Shown here one piece after another: positions 50,830 through 60,793 of a stretch of DNA of 64,000 bases. The notes beneath the pieces are model-generated. The model was given only the letters and a program-made list of their open reading frames with translations. It did not search any database and had not been told where the DNA came from. A program made the translations under genes and the position numbers. The first letter of the stretch is position 1. Each line of letters starts with the position of its first letter. This DNA is from Wansuia hejianensis (GTDB lineage Bacteria > Bacillota > Clostridia > Lachnospirales > Lachnospiraceae). Location of the stretch: the NCBI RefSeq assembly GCF_014337215.1, contig NZ_CP060635.1, forward strand, positions 3,543,501 through 3,607,500, read 5' to 3'.

Positions 50830-52176
50830 ATGGGAAAGTATTTTGGCACAGACGGTTTCCGGGGGGAAGCCAACGTAAATTTGACAGTGGAACACGCTTA
50901 TCAGGTGGGCAGATATCTGGGCTGGTATTTTGGAAGAGACCACAAAGCGAAGATCGTGATCGGCAAGGATACCAGGCGTTCCAGCTATATGTTTGAATAT
51001 TCGCTGGTGGCGGGACTTACGGCCTCAGGAGCCGACGCATATCTGCTGCATGTGACAACCACACCCAGCGTATCCTATGTGGTACGCACCGAGGGGTTTG
51101 ACTGTGGAATTATGATCTCTGCGAGCCATAATCCTTTTTATGACAATGGAATCAAGATCATCAACGGCCTGGGCCAGAAGATGGACGCAGAGGTTGAGGC
51201 GAAGATAGAGTCCTATATAGACGGGGAACAGCCGGAGATACCGCTGGCGCAGAGAGAGTATATCGGCCGTACCGTGGATTTTGCTGCGGGCAGGAACCGT
51301 TATATCGGCCATCTGATTTCGATTCCCATACGTTCCTTTAAAAATGTCAAGGTTGGTCTGGACTGTGCCAATGGAAGCGCTTCTTCTGTTGCAAAGAGCG
51401 TATTTGACGCGGTGGGGGCCAGAACCTATGTGATTCACAGTGAGCCGGATGGTACCAACATCAACGATAGCTGCGGCTCCACCCATATTGAATCGCTTCA
51501 GAAATATGTAATAGAAAACGGATTGGATGTGGGCTTTGCTTACGACGGGGATGCCGACAGATGTCTTGCCGTGGATGAAAAGGGCCATGTGGTAGACGGC
51601 GACAGAATCATGTTTCTCTGCGGAAAGTATATGAAGGAGCAGGGGCGGCTCAAAGATAACACGATCGTCACCACCATTATGTCGAACATGGGTCTTTATA
51701 AGGCCTGTGAACGGGAAGGGCTCCGGTATGAGCAGACGGCCGTGGGCGATAAATACGTCTGTGAGAATATGATGGCAAACGGCTATAACCTGGGCGGTGA
51801 GCAGTCCGGACACATTATCTTCAGCAAGCACGCGACAACAGGCGACGGCATTCTGACTTCTCTGATGGTCATGGAAGTCATGCTGGAGAAAAAGCAGCCT
51901 CTGAGTGTGCTGGCTGATGAAGTGACTATTTATCCTCAGTTGCTGAAAAATGTCCGGGTGGCTGACAAGAAAACGGCCAGGGAGAATCCGAAAGTGATTG
52001 CAGCAGTAGCGGCCGCAGGGGAAGCTCTGGGGGACGACGGAAGAATCCTCGTCCGTGAGAGCGGTACGGAACCGGTAATCCGTGTGATGGTAGAGGCTGA
52101 GAATGACGTGCTCTGTGCAAAATATGTGGATCAAGTAATTGATGTGATGAAGGCGGAAGGCCTGGTGCTGGATTGA
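50830..52176 (+). CDS. glmM: Phosphoglucosamine mutase
   Basis: A 448-residue alpha-D-phosphohexomutase, converting glucosamine-6-P to glucosamine-1-P for UDP-GlcNAc. Start: KYFGTDGFRGEANVN. The catalytic Ser99 is in ISASHNPFYDNGIK, the metal loop is YDGDADRCLAV, the sugar loop is GGEQSGHIIF, and the C-terminal phosphate loop is VRESGTEPVIRVM. AAAAAAGGAGG precedes it. Confidence 0.93.
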   Translation: MGKYFGTDGFRGEANVNLTVEHAYQVGRYLGWYFGRDHKAKIVIGKDTRRSSYMFEYSLVAGLTASGADAYLLHVTTTPSVSYVVRTEGFDCGIMISASHNPFYDNGIKIINGLGQKMDAEVEAKIESYIDGEQPEIPLAQREYIGRTVDFAAGRNRYIGHLISIPIRSFKNVKVGLDCANGSASSVAKSVFDAVGARTYVIHSEPDGTNINDSCGSTHIESLQKYVIENGLDVGFAYDGDADRCLAVDEKGHVVDGDRIMFLCGKYMKEQGRLKDNTIVTTIMSNMGLYKACEREGLRYEQTAVGDKYVCENMMANGYNLGGEQSGHIIFSKHATTGDGILTSLMVMEVMLEKKQPLSVLADEVTIYPQLLKNVRVADKKTARENPKVIAAVAAAGEALGDDGRILVRESGTEPVIRVMVEAENDVLCAKYVDQVIDVMKAEGLVLD

Positions 52177-52222
52177 TCCGGGTTTGATACTGCGGGAGAA
52201 CAGAGGGAAGAAAGGTTGAAAT

Positions 52223-53260
52223 GTGGTGAGAAGGAACATCGGAATTTTGTTGTGTATTCTGGCGTTGACTCTGGGCGGCTGCAGAGGAGAGGATTCCGGC
52301 GCATATGACAGGGGGATGCAGGCTTTGGCTTCCGCGGATTATGAAACTGCGATGGGAGAGTTCCAGAAGGCGGCAAATGAAGACGGAAGAAAGGCGGAAG
52401 CCTACCGGGGCGAGGGTATTATCTATCTGCGCAGGCAGGACTATGCTCATGCTGTCACTCTTTTCTCACTGAGCCTGCAGGAAATGAAATTTGAGAACCA
52501 GGAATTCCGGGAGGATGTCCTTTTTTATCAGGCTGAGGCTTATCAAGGGACAGGACAGAGGCAGGAGGCCTTTTCCATCTATGAGGAGCTGGAGGAAGGC
52601 GTTAACGGCGGGCAGGCCTGTTTTATGAGAGGACGCATGTATCTGCTGGAAGGCGATAAGGACCAGGCGGAAGCAGATTTCCAGAGGGCTGTGGAAAAAG
52701 ACGGCAGTTATGAGACCTATGTGAGGATCTATGAAGCGTATTCTGCTTTGAATTTGGAAGCGGATGGGGCAGTATATCTGGAAGAAGCACTGAAGCTGTC
52801 ACCATCAGATGCGGCGGATTACTATCAGGAGGGGAGAGTCCACTATTACCTGGAAGAGTACGATCAGGCGAAGGCCAGCCTTAATCAGGCGGTTGACGGA
52901 GGAAACCAGGAGGCGGTAATGCTTCTGGGACATATCTGCCTGGAGACGGGCGACACGTCCGGGGCCAGGGCGCTGTATCGGAATTATCTGGAGAAAAATA
53001 CCCGTCCTGCAGCCGCTTACAACGGGCTTGCGCTTTGTGATATAGCGGAGGGGAATTATGACAGCGCCCTTTCTAATGTTAAAAAAGGCCTGGAATGCAA
53101 CGACGAAGAGGAGAACGAAAATCTTCTGTATAATGAAATTGTTATTTATGAATATAAATTAGATTTTGATACCGCTAAGGGGAAGATGCAAGAATTTCTG
53201 GAAAGGTATCCGGGGAATGAGGATGCAGTCCGGGAAAATAAATTTTTGCAGAGCAGGTAA
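52223..53260 (+). CDS. TPR-repeat lipoprotein
   Basis: A 345-residue lipoprotein from a GTG start, with signal peptide and lipobox LGGC at about residue 20. About seven to eight tetratricopeptide repeats follow, for example YDRGMQALASADYETAMGEF and AEAYRGEGIIYLRRQDYAHA. TPR solenoids hold protein partners; this one works outside the membrane. No partner is evident. It is 6 bases upstream of hflX. Confidence 0.85.
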   Translation: MVRRNIGILLCILALTLGGCRGEDSGAYDRGMQALASADYETAMGEFQKAANEDGRKAEAYRGEGIIYLRRQDYAHAVTLFSLSLQEMKFENQEFREDVLFYQAEAYQGTGQRQEAFSIYEELEEGVNGGQACFMRGRMYLLEGDKDQAEADFQRAVEKDGSYETYVRIYEAYSALNLEADGAVYLEEALKLSPSDAADYYQEGRVHYYLEEYDQAKASLNQAVDGGNQEAVMLLGHICLETGDTSGARALYRNYLEKNTRPAAAYNGLALCDIAEGNYDSALSNVKKGLECNDEEENENLLYNEIVIYEYKLDFDTAKGKMQEFLERYPGNEDAVRENKFLQSR

Positions 53261-53266
53261 GAGCGA

Positions 53267-54502
53267 ATGTATGAAGTAGAAGAATGCAGAGAACGCGTGA
53301 TCCTGGTTGGTGTGTGTGTGGATTCGGAAGAGAGCACGTATGCATCGGTGAAGGAGCTGGAAGACTTAGCCAGGACGGCCGGAGCCGAAGTGGCATCCAG
53401 CGTCATCCAGAACCGTGAATCCGTTCATCCAGGGACCTACATTGGAAAAGGAAAAATTGAAGAGATACGCCAGATGCTGTATCTGCTGGATGCCAACGGG
53501 ATTATCTGTGACGATGAGCTGACCCCGGCTCAGATGAATCATCTTGAGAGAGAGCTGGAATGTAAGGTAATGGACCGGACCCTTCTGATTTTGGATATCT
53601 TCGCCGGAAGAGCCAGGACCAGTGAGGGTAAGATACAGGTAGAACTGGCCCAGCTGAAATACCGCCAGGCCAGGCTGATCGGACTGCGCAGTTCCCTGTC
53701 CCGCCTCGGCGGGGGAATCGGAACCAGAGGGCCGGGTGAGAAGAAGCTGGAGATGGACCGGCGTCTGATCTCGGAGAGGATCGGAGCTCTGAAGAAAGAG
53801 CTGGAGGAAGTAAAACGGCACCGGGACCTGATCCGGGAAGGCCGGCAGGGCGGTAATCTGAAGACGGCTGCCATTGTGGGTTATACTAATGCCGGCAAAT
53901 CGACGCTGCTCAATGTGCTGACCGGTGCCGGGGTACTGGAAGAAGATGCACTGTTTGCGACGCTGGACCCGACGACCCGTGTGCTGGACCTGCCTGGCGG
54001 CAGCCAGATACTTCTGACAGATACGGTTGGTTTTATCCGGAAACTGCCGCATCATCTGATTGAAGCTTTTAAAAGTACGCTGGAGGAGGCAGTTTTTGCG
54101 GATATCATCGTGCATGTGGTAGATGCTTCCAGCTCCCAGATGGAACAACAGATGCAGGTAGTTTACGAAACTCTGCACCAGCTGGGTGTGGAGAAGAAAC
54201 CAGTCGTCACACTGTTCAATAAACAGGATAAAGTAGTGGAGAAAATGAATCTCAGGGATCATAATGCGGATTATTGCCTGAAGATCTCCGCCAAGGCTGG
54301 TATCGGCCTGCAGCAGTTCCGGGAAGTGCTGGAAAAGATCCTCCTGGAGCAGCAGATCTATCTGGAACGCCTCTACCCCTATAACGAGGCGGGAAAGGTA
54401 GCGTTAATCCGGCAGTGGGGACAGCTGCTGGAGGAGGAATTTCTTCCGGAGGGTATACAGATAAGGGCGTATGTTCCTAAGGAAATATATGGAAAAATTT
54501 GA
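53267..54502 (+). CDS. hflX: GTPase HflX
   Basis: A 411-residue ribosome-binding GTPase. The N-terminal HflX domain has GTYIGKGKIEEI and DRTLLILDIFAGRARTSEGK; then GPGEKKLEMDRR and a coiled coil; G1 is GYTNAGKSTLLN (205-216), G3 DTVGFI, G4 NKQD. It rescues or splits stalled ribosomes under stress. AAGAGCG precedes the ATG. Confidence 0.95.
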   Translation: MYEVEECRERVILVGVCVDSEESTYASVKELEDLARTAGAEVASSVIQNRESVHPGTYIGKGKIEEIRQMLYLLDANGIICDDELTPAQMNHLERELECKVMDRTLLILDIFAGRARTSEGKIQVELAQLKYRQARLIGLRSSLSRLGGGIGTRGPGEKKLEMDRRLISERIGALKKELEEVKRHRDLIREGRQGGNLKTAAIVGYTNAGKSTLLNVLTGAGVLEEDALFATLDPTTRVLDLPGGSQILLTDTVGFIRKLPHHLIEAFKSTLEEAVFADIIVHVVDASSSQMEQQMQVVYETLHQLGVEKKPVVTLFNKQDKVVEKMNLRDHNADYCLKISAKAGIGLQQFREVLEKILLEQQIYLERLYPYNEAGKVALIRQWGQLLEEEFLPEGIQIRAYVPKEIYGKI

Positions 54503-54527
54503 CGGCCGGAGGGCTGGAAATGCGTGG

Positions 54528-54562
54528 AAATCAGGGCTTTGTAAGAGGCCCTGATTTTGTTA
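54528..54562 (+). terminator. Terminator after hflX
   Basis: AAATCAGGGC (54528-54537) pairs perfectly with GCCCTGATTT (54548-54557), then TGTT. Confidence 0.75.
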
Positions 54563-54595
54563 TAAACCCATATATTGCACACTTTTGGAATGGAG

Positions 54596-54647
54596 ACACA
54601 AGATATAGTATTTTTGCCTTGACTACCTGCTATATCTTTGCTATCAT
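54596..54647 (+). promoter_or_regulatory. nrdD promoter with a candidate NrdR box
   Basis: TTGACT (54619-54624), 17-base spacer, TATCAT (54642-54647). ACACAAGATATAGTAT (54596-54611) matches the NrdR box ACACTATATATAGTGT at 14 of 16 positions if W is allowed. A weaker match lies 31 bases on, at 54627-54642, overlapping the -10, the usual NrdR spacing of about three turns. It would allow dATP-dependent repression. Confidence 0.5.
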
Positions 54648-54739
54648 AGAAGCGTACCGAAAAAGCGGCAGAAGCGGAAGCTGCACTTTTTTTGTGCCAC
54701 AGAAGAGAAAAGAAGGAAAGGTTGAGGGGATAGAAGAAA

Positions 54740-57109
54740 ATGTTCCAAGTAGAAAAAAGAGACGGTGCAATTGCAGACTTCCAGTTAGCCAAAATTTCGG
54801 AAGCGATTGGGAAAGCTTTTGACGCTACACAGAAGAATTATAGTCAGGATATGCTGGAGATGCTTGCCTTGCGGGTTACGTCGGATTTCCAGCCCAAGAT
54901 AGAAGAAGGAAAAGTACCCGTAGAAAAAATACAGGATTCCGTTGAGAACGTTTTGATTCAGTGCGGGTACGGCGATGTGGCCAAAGCGTATATCCTTTAC
55001 CGGAAACAGCGGGAAAAGATGCGCAATATGAAGTCCACGATTCTGGATTACAAAGAAATCGTCAACAGCTATGTAAAAGTTGAGGATTGGCGGGTGAAGG
55101 AGAATTCAACAGTTACTTACTCTGTGGGCGGACTGATTCTGAGCAATTCCGGGGCGGTCACGGCTAATTACTGGCTTTCTGAGATCTATGACGAAGAGAT
55201 AGCCGCTGCGCACAGGAACGCGGATATCCACATCCATGACCTGTCCATGCTGACCGGCTATTGTGCCGGATGGTCGCTGAAGCAGTTGATTTCGGAAGGG
55301 CTGGGCGGCATTAATGGGAAAATCACCTCGTCTCCGGCAAAGCATTTAAGCGTGCTCTGCAACCAGATGGTAAACTTTCTGGGAATTATGCAGAATGAGT
55401 GGGCGGGAGCGCAGGCGTTCTCCTCCTTTGACACCTATTTGGCGCCTTTTGTTAAAGCGGATCACCTGTCATATCCGGAAGTGAAGAAATGTATAGAGTC
55501 CTTCATATACGGCGTGAATACTCCCAGCCGCTGGGGAACTCAGGCTCCATTTTCCAATATCACTCTGGACTGGACGGTGCCGTCCGACCTGGCAGAGCTT
55601 CCGGCCATTGTGGGCGGAGCGGAGATGGATTTCCGCTACAAGGATTGTAAAAAAGAGATGGATATGATTAATAAAGCGTTCATCGAAACGATGATCGAGG
55701 GCGACGCCAACGGAAGAGGATTCCAGTATCCGATACCTACGTATTCCATCACCTCTGATTTTGACTGGTCTGATACGGAAAATAACCGTCTGTTGTTTGA
55801 GATGACGAGCAAATATGGTACGCCGTATTTCTCCAACTATATTAACAGCGATATGGAACCCAGCGATGTGCGTTCCATGTGCTGCCGCCTGCGTCTGGAT
55901 CTTCGGGAGCTGAGGAAAAAGACGGGAGGCTTCTTCGGGTCAGGAGAAAGCACCGGATCTGTGGGTGTTGTGACAATCAACATGCCCAGGATTGCTTATT
56001 TGGCCAAGAATGAGAAGGACTTCTACCATAAGCTGGATCACATGATGGATATTTCTGCCCGCTCCCTGAAGGTAAAGCGGGAAGTGATCACGAAACTGTT
56101 AAATGAGGGCCTTTACCCGTATACAAAGCGGTATCTGGGCACTTTTGAGAACCATTTTTCGACGATCGGTCTGATTGGAATGAATGAGGTGGGACTGAAT
56201 GCCAAATGGCTGGGCGGGGATATGTCAGACCTGAGAACCCAGCACTTTACTAAAGATGTGCTGAATCATATGCGCGAACGTCTTGTCATATATCAGGAAG
56301 AGTATGGCGATCTGTATAATCTGGAGGCCACACCCGCGGAGTCAACCACCTACCGCCTGGCGAAGCATGACAGGGCTAAATGGCCGGATATCCGGACGGC
56401 GGGCAACGAGGGAGATACCCCGTACTACACGAACAGCTCCCATCTTCCAGTAGATTATACAGAAGATATATTCGCGGCCCTGGATATCCAGGATGAGCTT
56501 CAGACCCTCTATACCTCGGGAACTGTGTTCCACGCATTCCTGGGCGAGAAGCTTCCGGACTGGAAGTCAGCGGCAGCTCTTGTAAAAAAGATCGCTGAGA
56601 ACTACAAGCTGCCCTATTATACCCTTTCGCCCACCTATTCCGTCTGTAAAGATCACGGTTACATTGCCGGAGAGCATTTTAACTGTCCTACCTGCGGCAA
56701 GACTGCTGAGGTTTACAGCAGGATCACCGGATATTACCGTCCGGTACAGAACTGGAACGATGGAAAAACCCAGGAATACAAAAACAGGACTGTATACAAC
56801 CTGATCCAGTCTGCATTAAAGCCCGGGAAAAAACGTGAGGTCTCTGACAGAACTATACAGGAGAACACAGAATCCTCCGAGAACCATGCCGTGTATCTGT
56901 TCACCACTAATACTTGCCCCAACTGCAGAATTGCCAAAGAGATGCTGGAAGGTGAAGAGTACGAAATCGTAGATGCCGAGAGCAACCCGGCTCTGGTACA
57001 GCAGTATGGAATCAGGCAGGCCCCGACGCTGGTCGTAGTAGACGGCGGGAATGCGACAAAATATGTAAATGCGTCTAACATACAGAGATACGTGGACGCT
57101 CATTCATAA
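54740..57109 (+). CDS. nrdD: Anaerobic ribonucleoside-triphosphate reductase with fused glutaredoxin-like domain
   Basis: A 789-residue glycyl-radical reductase. The N-terminal ATP cone has FQVEKRDGAIADFQLAKISE. The radical site is SRITGYY with Gly664; the zinc site uses CKDHG and CPTCG. After the normal C-terminus, residues 715-789 form a thioredoxin/glutaredoxin-fold tail with VYLFTTNTCPNCRIAKEML (CPNC at 726-729) and a cis-Pro in RQAPTLVVV. The usual E. coli-type enzyme is about 710 residues and uses formate. The fused tail suggests that this one uses thiol reductant. The activase nrdG is not beside it. Start ATG has AAGGTTGAGGGG upstream. Confidence 0.95.
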   Translation: MFQVEKRDGAIADFQLAKISEAIGKAFDATQKNYSQDMLEMLALRVTSDFQPKIEEGKVPVEKIQDSVENVLIQCGYGDVAKAYILYRKQREKMRNMKSTILDYKEIVNSYVKVEDWRVKENSTVTYSVGGLILSNSGAVTANYWLSEIYDEEIAAAHRNADIHIHDLSMLTGYCAGWSLKQLISEGLGGINGKITSSPAKHLSVLCNQMVNFLGIMQNEWAGAQAFSSFDTYLAPFVKADHLSYPEVKKCIESFIYGVNTPSRWGTQAPFSNITLDWTVPSDLAELPAIVGGAEMDFRYKDCKKEMDMINKAFIETMIEGDANGRGFQYPIPTYSITSDFDWSDTENNRLLFEMTSKYGTPYFSNYINSDMEPSDVRSMCCRLRLDLRELRKKTGGFFGSGESTGSVGVVTINMPRIAYLAKNEKDFYHKLDHMMDISARSLKVKREVITKLLNEGLYPYTKRYLGTFENHFSTIGLIGMNEVGLNAKWLGGDMSDLRTQHFTKDVLNHMRERLVIYQEEYGDLYNLEATPAESTTYRLAKHDRAKWPDIRTAGNEGDTPYYTNSSHLPVDYTEDIFAALDIQDELQTLYTSGTVFHAFLGEKLPDWKSAAALVKKIAENYKLPYYTLSPTYSVCKDHGYIAGEHFNCPTCGKTAEVYSRITGYYRPVQNWNDGKTQEYKNRTVYNLIQSALKPGKKREVSDRTIQENTESSENHAVYLFTTNTCPNCRIAKEMLEGEEYEIVDAESNPALVQQYGIRQAPTLVVVDGGNATKYVNASNIQRYVDAHS

Positions 57110-57181
57110 TAGCTGGCAGGAAGCGTCTTCCAATCATCATTTCCAAGGATTGTACGGCTTCTGGGCACTGAGATAAATGAA

Positions 57182-57228
57182 AATCAGGTAAGAAATCCTG
57201 CTTTGCGGGTTCTTACCTGATTTTTTTC
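57182..57228 (+). terminator. Terminator after nrdD
   Basis: AAATCAGGTAAGAA (57182-57195) pairs perfectly with TTCTTACCTGATTT (57211-57224), then TTTT. Confidence 0.9.
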
Positions 57229-57294
57229 CCCTATTCCTTTTTTATCCATTGTGTTATACTGTCCTTAGGAATTTACAGAAAAGAGGAGAATGTT

Positions 57295-58572
57295 ATGGGA
57301 CTGAAGACAGATTCAATTTGCGTACAGGGCGGCTGGCAGCCGAAGAACGGTGAGCCCAGGATGCTGCCCATTTATCAGAGCACGACTTACCGTTATGAAA
57401 CCAGTGAAGAGATGGGCGCCCTGTTTGATCTGGAAAAAGACGGATATTTTTATACCCGGCTGCAGAATCCTACCTGTGACATGGTGGCTGCCAAGATCTG
57501 TCAGCTGGAAGGAGGAGCCGCGGCGATGCTCACATCCTCCGGGCAGGCTGCGACGCTGATCGCCGTGACTAATATCTGCGAGGCGGGAGATCATGTGGTT
57601 TGCAGCGCGAAATGCTATGGAGGTACCTCCAATCTGCTGACAGTCACCCTGAGACGTTTTGGCCTGGAAGTGACCCTGGTAGATCCTGACGATCCGGCGG
57701 AAGAGATTGCGAAAGCGTTCCGAACAAATACCAAGGCTGTGTTTGCTGAGACGATTTCCAATCCGGCCGGTGTTGTGCTGGATATTGAAAAGTTTGTGAA
57801 GCTGGCTCATAGTCACGGTGTTCCCCTGATCTGCGATAATACCTTTGCCACGCCGGTGAATTGCCGTCCATTTGAGTGGGGAGTGGATATTGTGACTCAT
57901 TCAACTACAAAATATATGGATGGCCATGGTATGGCGGTTGGAGGCGCCATCGTGGATTCCGGCAATTTTGACTGGACGGCGCATGCAGAGAAATTTCCCG
58001 GGCTGACGACTCCGGATGAGTCCTATCATGGAATTATATACACCCAGAGATTTGGAAAAGGCGCTTATATCCAGAAAGCGGTAGCCCAGATGATGAGAGA
58101 CCTGGGGGCCTGCCAGTCGCCGCAGAATGCGTTTCTGACCAATGTGGGACTGGAGACTCTTCACCTGCGGGTTCCGCGTCACTGTGAGAATGCGGAAAAG
58201 GCGGCTGCGTTTTTGAAGAATCATCCGAAGGTGGAGTGGGTAGAGTATGCGGGCCTGCCGGGGGATCGCTATTATGAACTGGCACAGAAATACATGCCCA
58301 GGGGGACCTGCGGTGTGCTCTGTTTCGGGCCGAAGGGCGGAAAAGATGGCGCTATGAAGTTTACTAATAATTTGAAGATGGTAGCCATCGAAACCCATGT
58401 GGCTGACGCGAAATCCTGCGTACTGCATCCGGCCAGCCATACACACAGGCAGCTGAATGAAGAGCAGCTTAAGGAAGCAGGAGTGCTTCCGGATCTGATC
58501 CGGCTGTCCGTGGGTATCGAGGACGCAGAGGACATCATAGCGGATCTGGATCAGGCATTGAACGGTATTTAA
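57295..58572 (+). CDS. metY: O-acetylhomoserine sulfhydrylase (MetY type)
   Basis: A 425-residue Cys/Met-metabolism PLP enzyme. Marks: LPIYQSTTYRYETSEEMG, FYTRLQNPTCDMVA, LTSSGQAAT, the PLP Lys in HSTTKYMDGHG, and IRLSVGIEDAEDIIADL. The length and the YTRLQNPT pattern favour O-acetylhomoserine sulfhydrylase, making homocysteine from sulfide, over methionine gamma-lyase, but the reaction is not settled. A TTATACT lies 34 bases upstream. GAGGAG precedes the ATG. No SAM riboswitch or T-box is upstream. Confidence 0.88.
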   Translation: MGLKTDSICVQGGWQPKNGEPRMLPIYQSTTYRYETSEEMGALFDLEKDGYFYTRLQNPTCDMVAAKICQLEGGAAAMLTSSGQAATLIAVTNICEAGDHVVCSAKCYGGTSNLLTVTLRRFGLEVTLVDPDDPAEEIAKAFRTNTKAVFAETISNPAGVVLDIEKFVKLAHSHGVPLICDNTFATPVNCRPFEWGVDIVTHSTTKYMDGHGMAVGGAIVDSGNFDWTAHAEKFPGLTTPDESYHGIIYTQRFGKGAYIQKAVAQMMRDLGACQSPQNAFLTNVGLETLHLRVPRHCENAEKAAAFLKNHPKVEWVEYAGLPGDRYYELAQKYMPRGTCGVLCFGPKGGKDGAMKFTNNLKMVAIETHVADAKSCVLHPASHTHRQLNEEQLKEAGVLPDLIRLSVGIEDAEDIIADLDQALNGI

Positions 58573-58611
58573 ACGGTTATTTTGGAGCAGTCATTTTTCA
58601 GGAGGCGTAAT

Positions 58612-59670
58612 ATGAATTTACAGGAAATCCAGAAAGAAACGGGTATTGACGCGCTGCTGGTTACGGACCCTTATAATATGAGGTATCTCTCCGGATTCCG
58701 GGGCGGTGAGGGCATACTCTACCTGTCAGGGAAACGGAGCGTGCTGATCACTGATTCCCGCTACACTGAGGCGGCCCGTCAGGAGAGCAGCTTTGATGTT
58801 CTGGAAGAGAACCAGGAACACAGGCGTCCGGAGTTGCTGCAGGCGTGCCTGGAACAGGATGGGGCGAGAACGGTGGGCTATGAGGATCAGTCTCTCCGCT
58901 GCTGTGAGTTTGACAGGTTCCGTGCAGAGCTTCCGCTGGTGAAGGAGTGGATTCCCCTCCAGGGGCAAATCGACCAACTGCGCCGGATTAAGACGCCGGA
59001 GGAGCAGGAGCTGTTGGCAAAAGCGGAGGCTATCGGGGATGCGGCTTTTGCAGAAATCCTGAAGATTCTGCGGCCTGGGATGACTGAGCTGGAAGCTGCG
59101 GCTGAGCTGGAATATCAGATGAAAAAGAATGGCGCTTCCGGGCTGTCCTTTGATACGATCATCGCCTCCGGAAAGAATTCATCCATGCCGCATGCGATTC
59201 CATCGGTCAAAAAGCTGGAGCGCGGCGATTTTATCACTATGGATTTTGGCTGCATGTATGAGGGTTACTGCTCTGATATGACGAGAACAGTGGTTCTGGG
59301 GAAAGCGGATGAAAAGCAGAAGGAGATCTACAACACAGTTCTGAAAGCCCAGAAGGAGGCTCTGTCAGTGATATGTGAAGGAATGACCGGGAAGGAGGTT
59401 GACCGGGTGGCACGGGATATCATTGAACGGGCAGGATACGGCAAGTGTTTTGGCCATGGGTTGGGGCACAGTGTCGGCTTGTTTATTCATGAAGAACCCA
59501 GACTTTCGCCGGCTGACAATACTGTGCTGGAGGCCGGTATGGCTGAGACAGTAGAGCCGGGAATCTATGTGCCGGGATTTGGCGGTGTCCGGATAGAAGA
59601 TCTGGTTATTATAACGGAAGACGGTTGCCGGAATCTGACGAGATCCCCCAAGGAACTGATCGAGCTATGA
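58612..59670 (+). CDS. M24 Xaa-Pro peptidase
   Basis: A 352-residue metallopeptidase: N-terminal creatinase-like domain (GIDALLVTDPYNMRYLSGF) and M24 domain with metal ligands Asp in TMDFGCMYEGY and SDMTRTVV, His in FGHGLGHSVG, Glu in AETVEPGIYV and VRIEDLVI. It removes N-terminal residues before proline in the cytoplasm. The start is the ATG with AGGAGG upstream. It follows metY by 39 bases. Confidence 0.93.
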   Translation: MNLQEIQKETGIDALLVTDPYNMRYLSGFRGGEGILYLSGKRSVLITDSRYTEAARQESSFDVLEENQEHRRPELLQACLEQDGARTVGYEDQSLRCCEFDRFRAELPLVKEWIPLQGQIDQLRRIKTPEEQELLAKAEAIGDAAFAEILKILRPGMTELEAAAELEYQMKKNGASGLSFDTIIASGKNSSMPHAIPSVKKLERGDFITMDFGCMYEGYCSDMTRTVVLGKADEKQKEIYNTVLKAQKEALSVICEGMTGKEVDRVARDIIERAGYGKCFGHGLGHSVGLFIHEEPRLSPADNTVLEAGMAETVEPGIYVPGFGGVRIEDLVIITEDGCRNLTRSPKELIEL

Positions 59671-59770
59671 ACATTTGGCCCTCCGGCGCCGTGCGGTGTA
59701 CAGCAGCGCGTTCAGGAATAGCGAAATTCCCCACTATTGCGGGAGCAGGACAGAAGAATAGTAAAACGGC

Positions 59771-59799
59771 TTGACATTTATGAACGGAAAACGTATGAT
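59771..59799 (+). promoter_or_regulatory. Promoter of the first DapA-like aldolase gene
   Basis: TTGACA (59771-59776), a 17-base spacer and TATGAT (59794-59799). Confidence 0.75.
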
Positions 59800-59855
59800 T
59801 TTATTGAATCCTATCTGCCGCAGGACGGCGGACATAGAGAACAGGAGGATAATTT

Positions 59856-60767
59856 ATGAGTAGAATTGACAAGTTTAAAGGTGTGATTCCGGCATTTTTT
59901 GCCTGCTACGATGAGAGCGGTGAAGTGAGTCCGGAGAGGGTCAGGGCGTTTACCCAGTTTCTGATTGACAAGGGTGTTAACGGGCTGTATGTAAATGGAA
60001 GCTCAGGAGAGTGCATCTACATGACCAAGGAAGAGCGTATGCTGGTTCTGGAGAATGTCATGGCTGTTGCGAAGGGGAAAATCACCGTGATCGCTCACAT
60101 TGCTGCACTGTCCACCAGGGAAAGTGTTGAACTTGCAAAACATGCGGAGAAATGCGGTGCCGACGCGCTGGCGGCTCTGCCACCCTACTATTTTACACTT
60201 CCGGAATATGCGGTTGAGCAGTATTGGAAAGCGATGTTTGACGCCACTGACCTGCCTTTTATCATTTATAACATTCCGGGTACAACACAGTTTACTCTTT
60301 CCATGAACCTGTTCAATAAAATGAGGACCTATGATAAAGTGATTGGCGTGAAGAACTCTTCAATGCCCACTCAGGACATACAGAAGTTTAAATCGGCCGG
60401 AGGTGAAGATTTTGTGGTGTTTAACGGGCCCGACGAACAGTTTATTTCCGGCCGGGTGATCGGCGCGGATGCAGGTATCGGCGGTACATACGGTGTTATG
60501 CCCGAGCTGTTCCTGGCGGCGAATGCGGCGCTGGAAAACGGGGATATCAGAAAAGCCAGAGATATTCAGAACTCGATCAACGAGATCATCTACACAATGG
60601 TTTCCTGCAAAGGTAATCTGTACTCTGTCGAGAAAGAGATCCTGCGGCATCAGGGAATTGATATCGGGCAGGCACGGCTCCCGCTGCCTCCGTTCACCGA
60701 AGAAGATGTTCCGGTTATTGATCGGTGCGCAGAAATGATCGTGGCTGCAAAAGCGAAATTCTGCTGA
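59856..60767 (+). CDS. DapA/NanA-family aldolase (N-acetylneuraminate lyase-like)
   Basis: A 303-residue class I aldolase barrel. Carboxylate-binding NGSSGECIYMTKEER, the Tyr in FIIYNIPGTTQF and the Schiff-base Lys in VIGVKNSSMP show an intact active site. The SSGE form and surrounding sequence favour the lyase branch (N-acetylneuraminate or a related 2-keto acid) over dihydrodipicolinate synthase; no lysine genes are near. The substrate is not settled. Start ATG after GGAGG. A terminator separates it from the next aldolase. Confidence 0.8.
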   Translation: MSRIDKFKGVIPAFFACYDESGEVSPERVRAFTQFLIDKGVNGLYVNGSSGECIYMTKEERMLVLENVMAVAKGKITVIAHIAALSTRESVELAKHAEKCGADALAALPPYYFTLPEYAVEQYWKAMFDATDLPFIIYNIPGTTQFTLSMNLFNKMRTYDKVIGVKNSSMPTQDIQKFKSAGGEDFVVFNGPDEQFISGRVIGADAGIGGTYGVMPELFLAANAALENGDIRKARDIQNSINEIIYTMVSCKGNLYSVEKEILRHQGIDIGQARLPLPPFTEEDVPVIDRCAEMIVAAKAKFC

Positions 60768-60793
60768 TATTTACAGTCATAGGGCGTGATATT

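Noticed and set aside
51025..52239. 404-codon open frame on the minus strand
   Set aside because: It is the complement of glmM, whose motifs are all intact; its composition is typical of an antisense shadow.
57110..57294. SAM riboswitch or T-box before metY
   Set aside because: I looked for the conserved motifs and found only the nrdD terminator and a -10 sequence.
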